From the NCBI GenBank assembly GCA_037045355.1, contig JBAOHO010000010.1, positions 1-64,000 on the forward strand: a stretch of DNA of 64,000 nucleotides, in the 5' to 3' direction. How positions within the stretch are numbered: position 1 is the first letter of the stretch; each line of letters begins with the position of its first letter. Under the pieces are notes generated by a model, which worked only from the letters and a program-made list of their open reading frames with translations, had not been told where the DNA came from and did no database searches. Below, piece after piece: positions 42,984 to 51,494 of this stretch. This DNA is from Candidatus Nanopelagicales bacterium (lineage in GTDB: Bacteria; Actinomycetota; Actinomycetes; S36-B12; GCA-2699445). Made by a program: the position numbers and the translations under genes.

Positions 42984-43772
42984 CGGGACTGGTTCGGGGG
43001 AACGGACCTGATTGGGCACGGCACCACCGTAGCGTCGGTCACGGTCGGCGTACTGCTCCACTGCCCGCCATAGGTGCCGCCGGTCCACATCGGGCCACAG
43101 TTCGGGAATGAAGACCAGCTCAGCGTAGGCAGACTGCCACAACAGGAAGTTGCTGATGCGCTGCTCTCCGGAGGTCCGCAGGAACAGGTCGACATCGGGC
43201 ATGTCGGGTTCATCGAGATACCGGGCGAAGATCTTCTCGGTGACGCGCTCCGGGCGCACCCGACCGGCACGGACGTCGGCGGCGAGAGCTGCTGCCGCGT
43301 CGGCGATCTCGGCGCGACCGCCGTAGTTGACACACATCGTGAGCGTGAGACGGTCGTTGCCTGCGGTCAGGCGCTCCGCCGACTCCAACTCGGTGATGAC
43401 GCTCTTCCACAGCCGCGGACGCCGCCCCGCCCAGCGCACCCGCACGCCCAACTCGTTCATCTCATCCCGGCGCCGACGCACGACCTCCCGGTTGAAACTC
43501 ATCAAGAACCGGACCTCGTCGGGGGAACGACGCCAGTTCTCGGTGGAGAACGCGTAGACACTGATCCACCGCACCCCGAGTTCGAGCGCACCGTGCATGA
43601 CATCGAGCAGCGCGAACTCGCCCGCGGAGTGTCCGGCAGTGCGGGGCAGCCCGCGCTCCTTGGCCCATCGGCCGTTGCCGTCCATGACGATCGCGACGTG
43701 ACGGGGCAACAGGTCGCTCGGAATGCGCGGAGGCCGGGCGCCGGAGGGGTGTGCAGTGGGTGCGCGGACCAT
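42933..43772 (-). CDS. uppS: Isoprenyl transferase (undecaprenyl/decaprenyl diphosphate synthase)
   Basis: 279 residues from ATG 43772. cis-Prenyltransferase making the lipid carrier for cell-wall synthesis. Signature 'RHVAIVMDGNGRWAKERGLP' (catalytic Asp), 'AGHSAGEFALLDVMHGALEL', 'VYAFSTENWRRSPDEVRFLM', 'LTMCVNYGGRAEIADAA' and 'DVDLFLRTSGEQRISNFLLW' with 'QSAYAELVFIPELWPD'. The start is 2 bases after the recO stop, the standard actinobacterial recO-uppS arrangement. The C-terminal ~25 residues are non-conserved. Confidence 0.92.
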   Translation of the reverse strand: MVRAPTAHPSGARPPRIPSDLLPRHVAIVMDGNGRWAKERGLPRTAGHSAGEFALLDVMHGALELGVRWISVYAFSTENWRRSPDEVRFLMSFNREVVRRRRDEMNELGVRVRWAGRRPRLWKSVITELESAERLTAGNDRLTLTMCVNYGGRAEIADAAAALAADVRAGRVRPERVTEKIFARYLDEPDMPDVDLFLRTSGEQRISNFLLWQSAYAELVFIPELWPDVDRRHLWRAVEQYADRDRRYGGAVPNQVRSPEPVPSPTAEGLQHRQPEQDH

Positions 43773-43774
43773 GA

Positions 43775-44509
43775 TCACCGGACCGTCTCGACCAGCGGCA
43801 GGGACCGCAACTGCCGTTCCAGGTGCCATTGCACGAATGCCGCCACGAGCGTACTGCCTTCGCGGTGAGACCCGGGATCGGTGTCGTCGACGGTGTCCCA
43901 GTCCCCGGAGAGCAGTGCCCCCAACAGCACCAGCGTGTCCGCTCGCGGGCTGGCCGAACCGGCGGGACGGCACGCCGGACACATCGCGCCACCAGACGCC
44001 AGATGGAACGCTCGGTGTGGTCCGGCGGCACCACAGCGAGCGCAGTCCGAGAATGACGGCGACCAGCCAGAGACAGCCATCGAACGCAGGAGGTAGGCGT
44101 CGAGCACCATCCGCGGGTCGCGTTCTGCTGCGACGAGAGCCCGCAATCCGGCCACAAGGAGCAGGTACTGCTGCGGTGCCGCCTGACGATCGACCGGCGT
44201 GAGTCGCTCAGCCGCCTCGAGCATGGTCGTGCCCGCGGTCCAACGGGCGTAGTCGGCCACGAGATCCGCGCCGTAGGAACGGAACGACTCGACCTGGGTG
44301 ACGGTGTCGAGGGACCGGCCTTCGTACATCTGGATGTCAACGTGACCGAAGGGTTCGAGCCGGGCTCCGAAGCGGCTGCGCGAGCGCCGCACTCCTTTGG
44401 CGACAGCCCGCACCCGTCCGTTGGCACGGGTCAGCAGGGTGATGATGCGGTCGACCTCGCCGAGATCATGCGTGCGGAGCACGACACCCTCGTCCCGGTA
44501 GACAGCCAC
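43775..44509 (-). CDS. recO: DNA repair protein RecO
   Basis: 244 residues from GTG 44509, giving 'VAVYRDEGVVLRTHDLGEVD', the usual RecO start; the ORF is open 16 codons further up. N-terminal OB fold 'IITLLTRANGRVRAVAKGVR', 'RSRFGARLEPFGHVDIQMYE'. The C-terminal zinc-binding part has 'CARCGAAGPHRAFHLASGG' and 'CPACRPAG' (four Cys). It mediates RecA loading and strand annealing in the RecFOR pathway. It is translationally linked to uppS. Confidence 0.9.
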   Translation of the reverse strand: MAVYRDEGVVLRTHDLGEVDRIITLLTRANGRVRAVAKGVRRSRSRFGARLEPFGHVDIQMYEGRSLDTVTQVESFRSYGADLVADYARWTAGTTMLEAAERLTPVDRQAAPQQYLLLVAGLRALVAAERDPRMVLDAYLLRSMAVSGWSPSFSDCARCGAAGPHRAFHLASGGAMCPACRPAGSASPRADTLVLLGALLSGDWDTVDDTDPGSHREGSTLVAAFVQWHLERQLRSLPLVETVR

Positions 44510-44616
44510 CCGGACAGTGTGGCACCGCGGCGTCGTCGTGCCACATTCGACGCGCACGGCCCCTGCCCCGCAGACGGGCCTCCTCCAGACCAGGCCGGTG
44601 CATTACCGTCTGAGAC

Positions 44617-45921
44617 GTGAGCCAAGACAACGCCGGTGGAGCTCGCCGCCTGCGTCGCCCCAGCATCAAGTGGAGCCGACCGCCACAACCCCCGATGGCG
44701 TCGGTGGCGCGCCCCGACTCGGTGCCACCGGTCGCCGAGGAGTTGCCGGTCAGCGACAACGTGCAGTTCATCGCCGTCGAACCGGTGTGGTTCCGGCGTG
44801 CGGTGATCTCACTGCTGGTCATCCTGTCGCTGTACGCGGTGGCCCGGTGGTTGTTCGAGGTCACGGGGCATTTCCTGTTCCTCCTGCTGCTGGCCTGGCT
44901 CATCGCGATCGCCATGGAGCCGTCGGTGCGGTTCTTCGAAAGGCGCGGCTGGTCCCGAGGCTTGGGAACGGGACTCACCCTGCTACTTGGGTTGCTCGCC
45001 ACCATCGGGGTTTTCGCGATGTTGGGTGGTGTGTTCTCGACTCAGTTGGCGCAACTCGTCCAGTCGCTGCCGGTCATCATCAACGACGTCGTCGCTTGGA
45101 TCAACGAGACCTTCGAACTGGACCTGAATCCGAACACGATCACCAGCCAGCTCAACATCGACGCCAGCCAGATCGCAACGTACGCCAGCGACTTCGCCGG
45201 CGGCATTGTCGGAGCGCTCGGGGTCGCCTTCTCGATCCTCTTCGACGGACTCACGGTGCTGGTCTTCGCGTTCTACCTCGCTGCCGACGGGCCGCGACTG
45301 CGGCGCACCATCGCGTCGTGGCTCCCCCCGCGACGCCAACGGGTGCTGTTGACGGTGTGGGACATCAGCCTTGCCAAGACCGGCGGATTCGTGGTCTCCA
45401 AACTCATCCTGGCTACGATCTCGGCACTGGCGCACGGCGTGTTCTTCTGGCTCATCGATCTGCCCTACTGGCTCCCGATGGGCATCTTCGCCGGGGTCAC
45501 GAGCCAACTGATCCCGACCATCGGCACCTACATCGGGGTGGCGGTACCCGTCGTGATCGCATTGCTGGACCAGCCGATCGACGCCGTGTGGATCGTCGTG
45601 TTCGCCACCATCTACCAGCAGATCGAGAACTACGTCCTGACTCCACGCGTCTCGCGCGCGACGATGGACATCCATCCCGCAGTGGCGCTGGGTGCCGTGT
45701 TCGTGGGACTCGCGATCTGGGGTCCCATCGGGGCCCTGATCGGCATCCCGATCGCGGCCGCCGTCATCGCGGTCATCGACACCTACGGGCAGCGCTACGA
45801 ACTCATCGCCGAGATGAACGAGGGTGAGTTCTCGGACACGACGGCCCCGGCGGACCTGCCGAACACGAGGGCGGAACCGCCACATGTGGGCCCACCGGAC
45901 AACTCACCCTATGTGCCGTAA
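44617..45921 (+). CDS. AI-2E family (PerM-like) permease
   Basis: 434 residues, GTG start. A polar N-terminal ~50 residues is followed by about seven to eight helices: 'AVISLLVILSLYAVARWLFE', 'FLFLLLLAWLIAIAMEPSVR', 'GTGLTLLLGLLATIGVFAML', a long amphipathic region 'LVQSLPVIINDVVAWINETF', 'PYWLPMGIFAGVTSQLIPTI' with 'GTYIGVAVPVVIALL', 'YQQIENYVLTPRVSRATMDI' and 'VALGAVFVGLAIWGPIGALI'. The last two blocks are the family hallmark. Named for the AI-2 exporter YdgG/TqsA, though many members have other or unknown substrates. Confidence 0.85.
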   Translation: MSQDNAGGARRLRRPSIKWSRPPQPPMASVARPDSVPPVAEELPVSDNVQFIAVEPVWFRRAVISLLVILSLYAVARWLFEVTGHFLFLLLLAWLIAIAMEPSVRFFERRGWSRGLGTGLTLLLGLLATIGVFAMLGGVFSTQLAQLVQSLPVIINDVVAWINETFELDLNPNTITSQLNIDASQIATYASDFAGGIVGALGVAFSILFDGLTVLVFAFYLAADGPRLRRTIASWLPPRRQRVLLTVWDISLAKTGGFVVSKLILATISALAHGVFFWLIDLPYWLPMGIFAGVTSQLIPTIGTYIGVAVPVVIALLDQPIDAVWIVVFATIYQQIENYVLTPRVSRATMDIHPAVALGAVFVGLAIWGPIGALIGIPIAAAVIAVIDTYGQRYELIAEMNEGEFSDTTAPADLPNTRAEPPHVGPPDNSPYVP

Positions 45922-45970
45922 TCGGCACAGTGCGCCGACAACGAGGGCCACTCCCCCGTAAGTTGGTTCC

Positions 45971-48487
45971 GTGACCCGTGACCCGGAGTCACATCCGGAA
46001 CACAACCGGATGTGCGACGCGATGCCGCTGCCTGCGTCATTGCTCGACGCCGAGGGTGCGTGCGTCCACGCCAATGCCGCGTGGTGGGACCTGTGGCGCG
46101 GTGATTGGCTGCAGGCCGTCTCCGTCGAGCGCCGTCCGGGCGTCGAACGGCAATGGCGCAGTTCGTTCGCTGCGGGCAACGACATCGACCTCGTGGTCCG
46201 ACTCGGATCCCACTCCACCCTGCGCGATGTCCGTGTGCGGGCCCACCCTCTGGGCGACGGTGTGAGCCTGGCGGTCGCCGAAGATGTCACGATCGGTGCC
46301 GGCGATCCCCAACGGCGCCTGCAGCACGTGTTGGAGGCGACCGCCGCAGGCACCTGGGAGTGGAACGTCCAGACCGGCGAGTTCCGCGCCGACGACCGGT
46401 GGATCGAGATGCTGGGCTGGAGCCCGGTCGAGTTCACACCGCGCGTGATCGAGGACAACGATCGGCTCACCCACCCCGACGATCTGGTCGTCGCCGAGAA
46501 CCTCGTCGCGGAGCATCTGCGTGGCGACACCGAGTTCTACGAGTGCACGTCTCGGATGCGCCATCGCGACGGCCACTGGGTATGGGTTCTGGACCGGGGC
46601 CGCGTGTGGACGTGGACGTCGGACGGCAAACCCGAGTGGATGTTCGGGACGCACCTGGACATGACCGACACCAAACGACAAGAGGAGCGCCTCCAGGATG
46701 TGGTGACCGATCTCACCGCCGCCCAACAGCGGATGCAGATCGCCAACGACAGTGGCGGGATCGGGGTCTGGGAATACGACTTGGCGCGCGACACGCTGCT
46801 GTGGGACGAGCAGATGTACCGACTGTACGGTCTGCACTCGTCTCAAGACGGCCCCGTCGCACCAGAGCAGTGGCAGCGCCGGGTACTGCGCGAGGATCAC
46901 GACCGCCTTCAGGATCTGATCCGAAGTTCCATGTCCGATCCGAGCCACTTCGACACCGAGTTCCGGGTCTGGTGGCCGGACGGGACCGTGCATCACCTGC
47001 GTTCGGCGGCCGAAGTGGTGACCGATCCGGACGGAACCCCCCGCCGCTTCGTGGGGGTCAGTTGGGACGTCACGGAAGTCCGCACGCTGGCGGCCGACCT
47101 GGAACGCCAGGCCACCCACGACGAACTGACCGGGCTCGTCAACCGCAGCGAGTTCCACACTGCTTTGGGGCGCGCACTGGATCACGTCCAGCGCGACGAC
47201 ACTCCGCACACTTTGCTCTACCTCGATCTCGACCAGTTCCGCATCGTCAACGACGCGTGCGGGCACGCGGCCGGCGACCGGATGCTGCTCGAGGTGGTGG
47301 CTCTGCTGCAGATGAACCTGCGCGATGAGGACACCTTGGGACGCCTGGGCGGCGACGAGTTCGGCATCATTCTGCACGACTGCGCCGGGGCCGATGCCCT
47401 GCGGATCGCAGAACGATTGCGCCAGTCGATGGAGACCTACCGATTCATCCATGAGGGCCGTAGTTATCGCGGTGGAGCCAGCATCGGGCTGGTACCGATC
47501 GACCCCACCTGGCGCAACTCCGTCGAACTGATCCGGGCCGGGGACAGCGCCTGCTACTGCGCCAAAGACGCCGGCCGCAACCGGGTCTTCGAATGGGATC
47601 ACAGCAACGAACTGATCCTCGACCGGTCGGATCACACCCAGTGGGCCACAAGACTCGGCGAAGCGCTCGACACCTCTCGGTTCCAACTGTTCGGGCAGCG
47701 CATCCAACCCCTGAGCCACCCTGATCCCCGACTGCACGCCGAGGTCCTGCTCCGCCTGCCCGGCGCCTCCGGCAAGATCCTGAACCCAGGGATGTTCCTG
47801 CCGTCTGCGGTGATGTTCGACCTGTCCACGCGCATCGACCGGTGGGTGCTGAACTCCGTTCTCGACATGCTCGCCGGACACCCCGACCTCACTCGGGTGT
47901 CGACGCTCACGGTGAACCTGTCGGCGCGTGCCATCTCGGACTCGAAGTTCCACGACGAGGTCATCGAGCTGCTGGCCGACGCCGACCCCTCGATCGTCAC
48001 CCGCTTGTGCCTGGAAATCTCGGAGAGCGCCTCATCCGGAGTCATCCTGACGGCACGTCCGTTCTTCGACGCTGTGCGCGAGCTCGGTGTCCGGATCGCG
48101 CTCGACGATTTCGGATCGGGACTGTCGTCGTTCTCCTACCTGAAGTCGATGTCGTTCGACCTGCTGAAGATCGACGGCCAGTTCATCCAAGGGCTGGGGC
48201 GGGACCCGATCGACGCCCTGTCGGTGCGCAGTTTCGTGGAACTCGCGGGCCTGGTGGGCACGGAGACAGTCGCCGAGCAGGTCACGGATCTGACGATCCT
48301 GCACCACGTCCGTGAACTCGGCATCGACTACGGCCAAGGCTTCCTGTTCCACGAACCCGAACCGTTGGCGGACCTGTTCGCGGCACCGCCCGGCCGGATT
48401 CCGTCTCAGCAGGTTGCCGACGACGACGTCAGAAACCCAGCCGGTTCATCTGCTTGGGATCCCGCTGCCAGTCCTTGGCTACCTTGA
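45971..48487 (+). CDS. PAS-PAS-GGDEF-EAL cyclic di-GMP protein
   Basis: 838 residues, intact and soluble. At least two PAS/PAC repeats: residues ~110-240 ('GTWEWNVQTGEFRADDRWIE', 'RHRDGHWVWVLDRGRVW') and ~250-375 ('IGVWEYDLARDTLLWDEQMY', 'FVGVSWDVTEV'). The GGDEF domain (~385-545) has 'DELTGLVNRSEFHTAL', an inhibitory-site RxxD ('LRDEDTLGRL') and active 'LGGDEFGIIL'. The EAL domain (~560-805) has 'AEVLLRL' for EAL, 'VNLSARAIS', 'LEISESA', 'ALDDFGSGLSSFSYLKSM', 'DLLKIDGQFI', 'ETVAEQV' and 'YGQGFLFHEPEPL'. Both cyclase and phosphodiesterase residues look largely retained, so it may be bifunctional. The 3' end overlaps era by 59 bases. Confidence 0.88.
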   Translation: MTRDPESHPEHNRMCDAMPLPASLLDAEGACVHANAAWWDLWRGDWLQAVSVERRPGVERQWRSSFAAGNDIDLVVRLGSHSTLRDVRVRAHPLGDGVSLAVAEDVTIGAGDPQRRLQHVLEATAAGTWEWNVQTGEFRADDRWIEMLGWSPVEFTPRVIEDNDRLTHPDDLVVAENLVAEHLRGDTEFYECTSRMRHRDGHWVWVLDRGRVWTWTSDGKPEWMFGTHLDMTDTKRQEERLQDVVTDLTAAQQRMQIANDSGGIGVWEYDLARDTLLWDEQMYRLYGLHSSQDGPVAPEQWQRRVLREDHDRLQDLIRSSMSDPSHFDTEFRVWWPDGTVHHLRSAAEVVTDPDGTPRRFVGVSWDVTEVRTLAADLERQATHDELTGLVNRSEFHTALGRALDHVQRDDTPHTLLYLDLDQFRIVNDACGHAAGDRMLLEVVALLQMNLRDEDTLGRLGGDEFGIILHDCAGADALRIAERLRQSMETYRFIHEGRSYRGGASIGLVPIDPTWRNSVELIRAGDSACYCAKDAGRNRVFEWDHSNELILDRSDHTQWATRLGEALDTSRFQLFGQRIQPLSHPDPRLHAEVLLRLPGASGKILNPGMFLPSAVMFDLSTRIDRWVLNSVLDMLAGHPDLTRVSTLTVNLSARAISDSKFHDEVIELLADADPSIVTRLCLEISESASSGVILTARPFFDAVRELGVRIALDDFGSGLSSFSYLKSMSFDLLKIDGQFIQGLGRDPIDALSVRSFVELAGLVGTETVAEQVTDLTILHHVRELGIDYGQGFLFHEPEPLADLFAAPPGRIPSQQVADDDVRNPAGSSAWDPAASPWLP

Positions 48488-49373
48488 CTCGCAGATCCAG
48501 GAACACTCGCGTTCCCAATAGCCCCTCGATGCGTTCGCGGGACTGCTGCCCGATGCGGCGGATTCCGGCTCCCTTGGCCCCGATCACGATCGCCTTCTGA
48601 CTGTCCCGCTCGACGTAGAGGAACGCGGTGATGTCGATCAGTGGGTCCTGCCGGTCGGGTCGTGGGGCCATGTCCTCGACGACCACCGCTATCGAGTGGG
48701 GAAGTTCGTCGGTCATCCCGGCCAGGGCGGTCTCCCTGATGATCTCGGCGATCAGAGTCCGTTCCGGTTCCTCGGTGATCTGCCCCTCGGGATACAGTTC
48801 GGGCCCCGGCCCCAGATGACCCAGGAGAACCTCGACCAGCACCTCGACCTGGTCCCCGGTGACGGCGCTGATCGGGACGATGTCGTCGAACGGGCGGTTC
48901 AGGGAATCCGCGAGTTCTTGCACCTGAATCAACCGTTCGGGGAGCACTGTCGGCGCAACGAGATCGCTCTTGGTGACCACCGCGACCCGCGGACCCCGGT
49001 GGGCGGCCGCCGACTCTCGGGCTATCAGCCGATCCCCCGGGCCCACGCTCTGGTCCGCAGGGAAACACTGCACCAGCACATCCACTTGGCTCCACGTGGC
49101 CCGAACCAGATCGTTCAGGCGCCGACCGAGCAGGGTCCGCGGCTTGTGCAGACCGGGAGTGTCGATCACGACGATCTGACCCTTGGGGGTGTGACGCACT
49201 CCGCGGATCGCATGTCGGGTGGTCTGGGGGCGGTCGGAGGTGATGGCGACCTTCGATCCGACCAGCGCGTTGAGCAGCGTGGACTTGCCCACATTCGGCC
49301 GCCCGATGATGCACACGAATCCACTGCGGAACTCGTCGCCGCCGGACTTCTCACTGCCCAACTCGACACTCAT
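48429..49373 (-). CDS. era: GTPase Era
   Basis: 314 residues from ATG 49373. Essential GTPase for 16S rRNA/30S maturation. G1 'GRPNVGKSTLLNAL', G2 'SDRPQTTRHAIRG', G3 'VIDTPGLHKPRTLLG', G4 'VVTKSDLV' and G5 'PISAVTGDQV'. The C-terminal KH domain has 'DITAFLYVERDSQKAIVIGA' and 'KGAGIRRIGQQSRERIEGLL', ending 'KDWQRDPKQMNRLGF'. Its start overlaps the stop of the upstream deaminase-like gene (ATGA). Confidence 0.95.
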   Translation of the reverse strand: MSVELGSEKSGGDEFRSGFVCIIGRPNVGKSTLLNALVGSKVAITSDRPQTTRHAIRGVRHTPKGQIVVIDTPGLHKPRTLLGRRLNDLVRATWSQVDVLVQCFPADQSVGPGDRLIARESAAAHRGPRVAVVTKSDLVAPTVLPERLIQVQELADSLNRPFDDIVPISAVTGDQVEVLVEVLLGHLGPGPELYPEGQITEEPERTLIAEIIRETALAGMTDELPHSIAVVVEDMAPRPDRQDPLIDITAFLYVERDSQKAIVIGAKGAGIRRIGQQSRERIEGLLGTRVFLDLRVKVAKDWQRDPKQMNRLGF

Positions 49374-49744
49374 GTCACGAGCCGATCAGTCACGGTGCCC
49401 TTGCGGTCTGCGATCCACACAGGGATCCCGGGACCGCCTTCCGCGGCCACATCGCTGATGTCACAGGGTCCGCCTCCGACCACCGCAGCAGCCTCGATCC
49501 CCTTGGCTCCGGCCGCGCGCGCTTGGGCCAGGGCCAATTGCAGCGCGGTGATCGCGCGACCCCCGATTGTCACGTCCGCACCCGAATACGTCCGGCCCGT
49601 GTCGTCGCGGACCGCGGCCCCGTGCTCGGCCATGATCCGAGCACGCGCGGCCCGCGCCAGCGTCACCAGTTTCTCGTCGTCCGGATCGGGCTTCTCACCC
49701 TCCGCCTCGGGCTTGTCGTCCTCCGGCTGCGGGGTGGCGGTCAT
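49370..49744 (-). CDS. Degenerate cytidine-deaminase-like protein
   Basis: 124 residues. An acidic N-terminal ~25 residues is followed by 'LVTLARAARARIMAEHGAAV', 'DTGRTYSGADVTIGGRAITA', 'LQLALAQARAAGAKGIEAAA' and 'VVGGGPCDISDVAAEGGPGI'. The layout matches the cytidine deaminase fold (R-T-Y-x-G-A-x-V), but the zinc signature Cys-Ala-Glu is replaced by residues around 'AITALQL', and no PCxxC is present. It should therefore be catalytically dead as a deaminase. It is coupled by ATGA overlaps both to the CNNM gene before it and to era after it. Its place in this block is conserved in actinobacteria as I recall. Confidence 0.65.
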   Translation of the reverse strand: MTATPQPEDDKPEAEGEKPDPDDEKLVTLARAARARIMAEHGAAVRDDTGRTYSGADVTIGGRAITALQLALAQARAAGAKGIEAAAVVGGGPCDISDVAAEGGPGIPVWIADRKGTVTDRLVT

Positions 49745-51027
49745 ACGTGACTCCCGGACTGTGGTTCCACGAGCACCGAACCGATCCGATTGCGGCGCCC
49801 CTCCGCCGACTCCGCCTCCAGGCGCCACCCTTGTTCGGTGATCTCGGCACCGGGGATCGGGACGTGTCCCAACCGGCGCGCCAGCAGTCCGGCGACTGTC
49901 TCGACACCGAGCCGGTCGGGGTCCAGGTCCATCCCGGTGAGCTCGCACAGGTGCTCGACCGACAGACGCGAACTGACGCGCAGCACCCCGTCACCCAGCC
50001 GAACTACCTCGGGGGCACCGGTGTCGTACTCGTCGTCGATCTCGCCGACGATCTCCTCCAGGATGTCCTCGATGGTGACCAGCCCTGCGGTCCCGCCGAA
50101 CTCATCGACGACGATCGCCATGTGGACGCGGCTGGCCTGCATCTCGCGCAGGAGTTCGTCGGCGGGCTTGCTGTCCGGGACGAAGTGCGCGGATCGCATG
50201 ATCGATCCCACTTGCTCCACCTTCTCGGAGTCACGGTGTTCGAAGTTGCGCTTCACCAGGTCCTTCAAGAAGACGACTCCCACAACGTCGTCGGCGTCCT
50301 CACCCACCACCGGGATTCGGGAGAAACCGGAACGCAGCGCCAGGGACATCGCCTGTCGCAGGCTCTTGTCCCGTTCGATGAACACGACCTCGGTGCGCGG
50401 CACCATCACCTCTCGGGCGATGGTGCCACCCAACTCGAAGACGGAGTGGATCATCTGCCGCTCGTCGTCTTCGATCAGGGAGTCCTCGCCGGCCCGGTCC
50501 AGCAGCGCCCGCAACTCCGCCTGGGATGTGAATGGCCCGCGGGCGTAACCCTTGCCCGGCGTGATCGCGTTACCGATGTGGATCAATGCCCAGGACACCG
50601 GGGTCAGCAGCACCGCCAGCACCCGCGCGATCCCCGCGGCTGCGGCAGCCACCCGTTCCGGATGCTGTCGTCCGACCGTCCGAGCGGAGACGCCGAGTAC
50701 CACGTAGGACACCACGGTCATGACGGCCGTGGCGATGAGCAGATCGACAGATGTGTCGCCGGGGAAGAAGTCGCCGAGCGCGAGGTACAAGACGGCAAGA
50801 GCGGCCAGGGTGATGAACGTATGCAACAGCAGCAGGACGTTGATGTACCGCGGTGGGTCGGCGACCAACGTGAGCAGACGACCGGCACGTTTGTCGCCCT
50901 CGTCACTGAGCTCTTGGAGTCGAACTCGGGAAAGTAGCCCGAACGCGGTCTCGGCCGCGACGAAGAACCACGAGATCAGCACCAGGACGACCACGATGCC
51001 CAGCAGCGCGAACGTTCCCGACGTCAC
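49741..51027 (-). CDS. CNNM/CorC-type hemolysin-like transporter
   Basis: 428 residues from GTG 51027. N-terminal DUF21/CNNM membrane domain (four helices): 'FALLGIVVVLVLISWFFVAA' with 'ETAFGLLSRVRLQELSDEG', 'YINVLLLLHTFITLAALAVL' and 'LIATAVMTVVSYVVLGVSAR'. Then a CBS pair: 'VMVPRTEVVFIERDKSLRQA', 'IPVVGEDADDVVGVVFLKDL', 'MAIVVDEFGGTAGLVTIEDI' with 'LEEIVGEIDDEYD', and a C-terminal CorC_HlyC domain. Likely Mg/Co efflux or homeostasis. The start overlaps the ybeY stop (GTGA). Confidence 0.88.
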   Translation of the reverse strand: MTSGTFALLGIVVVLVLISWFFVAAETAFGLLSRVRLQELSDEGDKRAGRLLTLVADPPRYINVLLLLHTFITLAALAVLYLALGDFFPGDTSVDLLIATAVMTVVSYVVLGVSARTVGRQHPERVAAAAAGIARVLAVLLTPVSWALIHIGNAITPGKGYARGPFTSQAELRALLDRAGEDSLIEDDERQMIHSVFELGGTIAREVMVPRTEVVFIERDKSLRQAMSLALRSGFSRIPVVGEDADDVVGVVFLKDLVKRNFEHRDSEKVEQVGSIMRSAHFVPDSKPADELLREMQASRVHMAIVVDEFGGTAGLVTIEDILEEIVGEIDDEYDTGAPEVVRLGDGVLRVSSRLSVEHLCELTGMDLDPDRLGVETVAGLLARRLGHVPIPGAEITEQGWRLEAESAEGRRNRIGSVLVEPQSGSHV

Positions 51028-51494
51028 GGAGCGCTCCCCCGAGCGTAGGCGGCGACGAGTTGCTCCTGGCGAGCGAACATCAGCAGCTCTTCATCGGGGT
51101 CCGCGTGGTCGTGGCCCAGCAGGTGCAGCACCCCGTGCGTGACCAGCACTCGGATCTCATGGGTCTCGTCGTGTCCGGCGACAACAGCTTGCCGGCGGGC
51201 GACCGCCGGGCACACCACGACATCTCCGAGGACTCCGCGGGCGCGCGGTGCCCCCGGAGCGGGCTCCCGCAACTCATCCATCGGGAAACTGAGCACATCC
51301 GTCGCCCCGGGTTCGTCCATCCACTCCACATGCAACTGCGCCATCGCTGGTTCGTCGACGACAGTGATGGACAGTTCGGCGTCCGGTGCCATGCCCAAGG
51401 TGTCCAGCAGGTAGCCGGCAAGCCCGGAGATGTCGGACGTGTCGAAACCCTCGGCCGTGTCGTCACGGACATCCAGCGCCGGATGCTCAGGCAC
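51024..51494 (-). CDS. ybeY: Endoribonuclease YbeY
   Basis: 156 residues from GTG 51494 ('VPEHPALDVRDDTAEGFD'), chosen because GTGCCTGA overlaps the phoH stop. It is a metalloenzyme for rRNA maturation and quality control. Family motifs are 'ELSITVVDEPAMAQLHVEWM', 'GATDVLSFPMDE', 'LGDVVVCPAVARRQA' and the zinc site 'THGVLHLLGHDHAD' with three His. It ends just inside the next gene. Confidence 0.93.
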   Translation of the reverse strand: MPEHPALDVRDDTAEGFDTSDISGLAGYLLDTLGMAPDAELSITVVDEPAMAQLHVEWMDEPGATDVLSFPMDELREPAPGAPRARGVLGDVVVCPAVARRQAVVAGHDETHEIRVLVTHGVLHLLGHDHADPDEELLMFARQEQLVAAYARGSAP

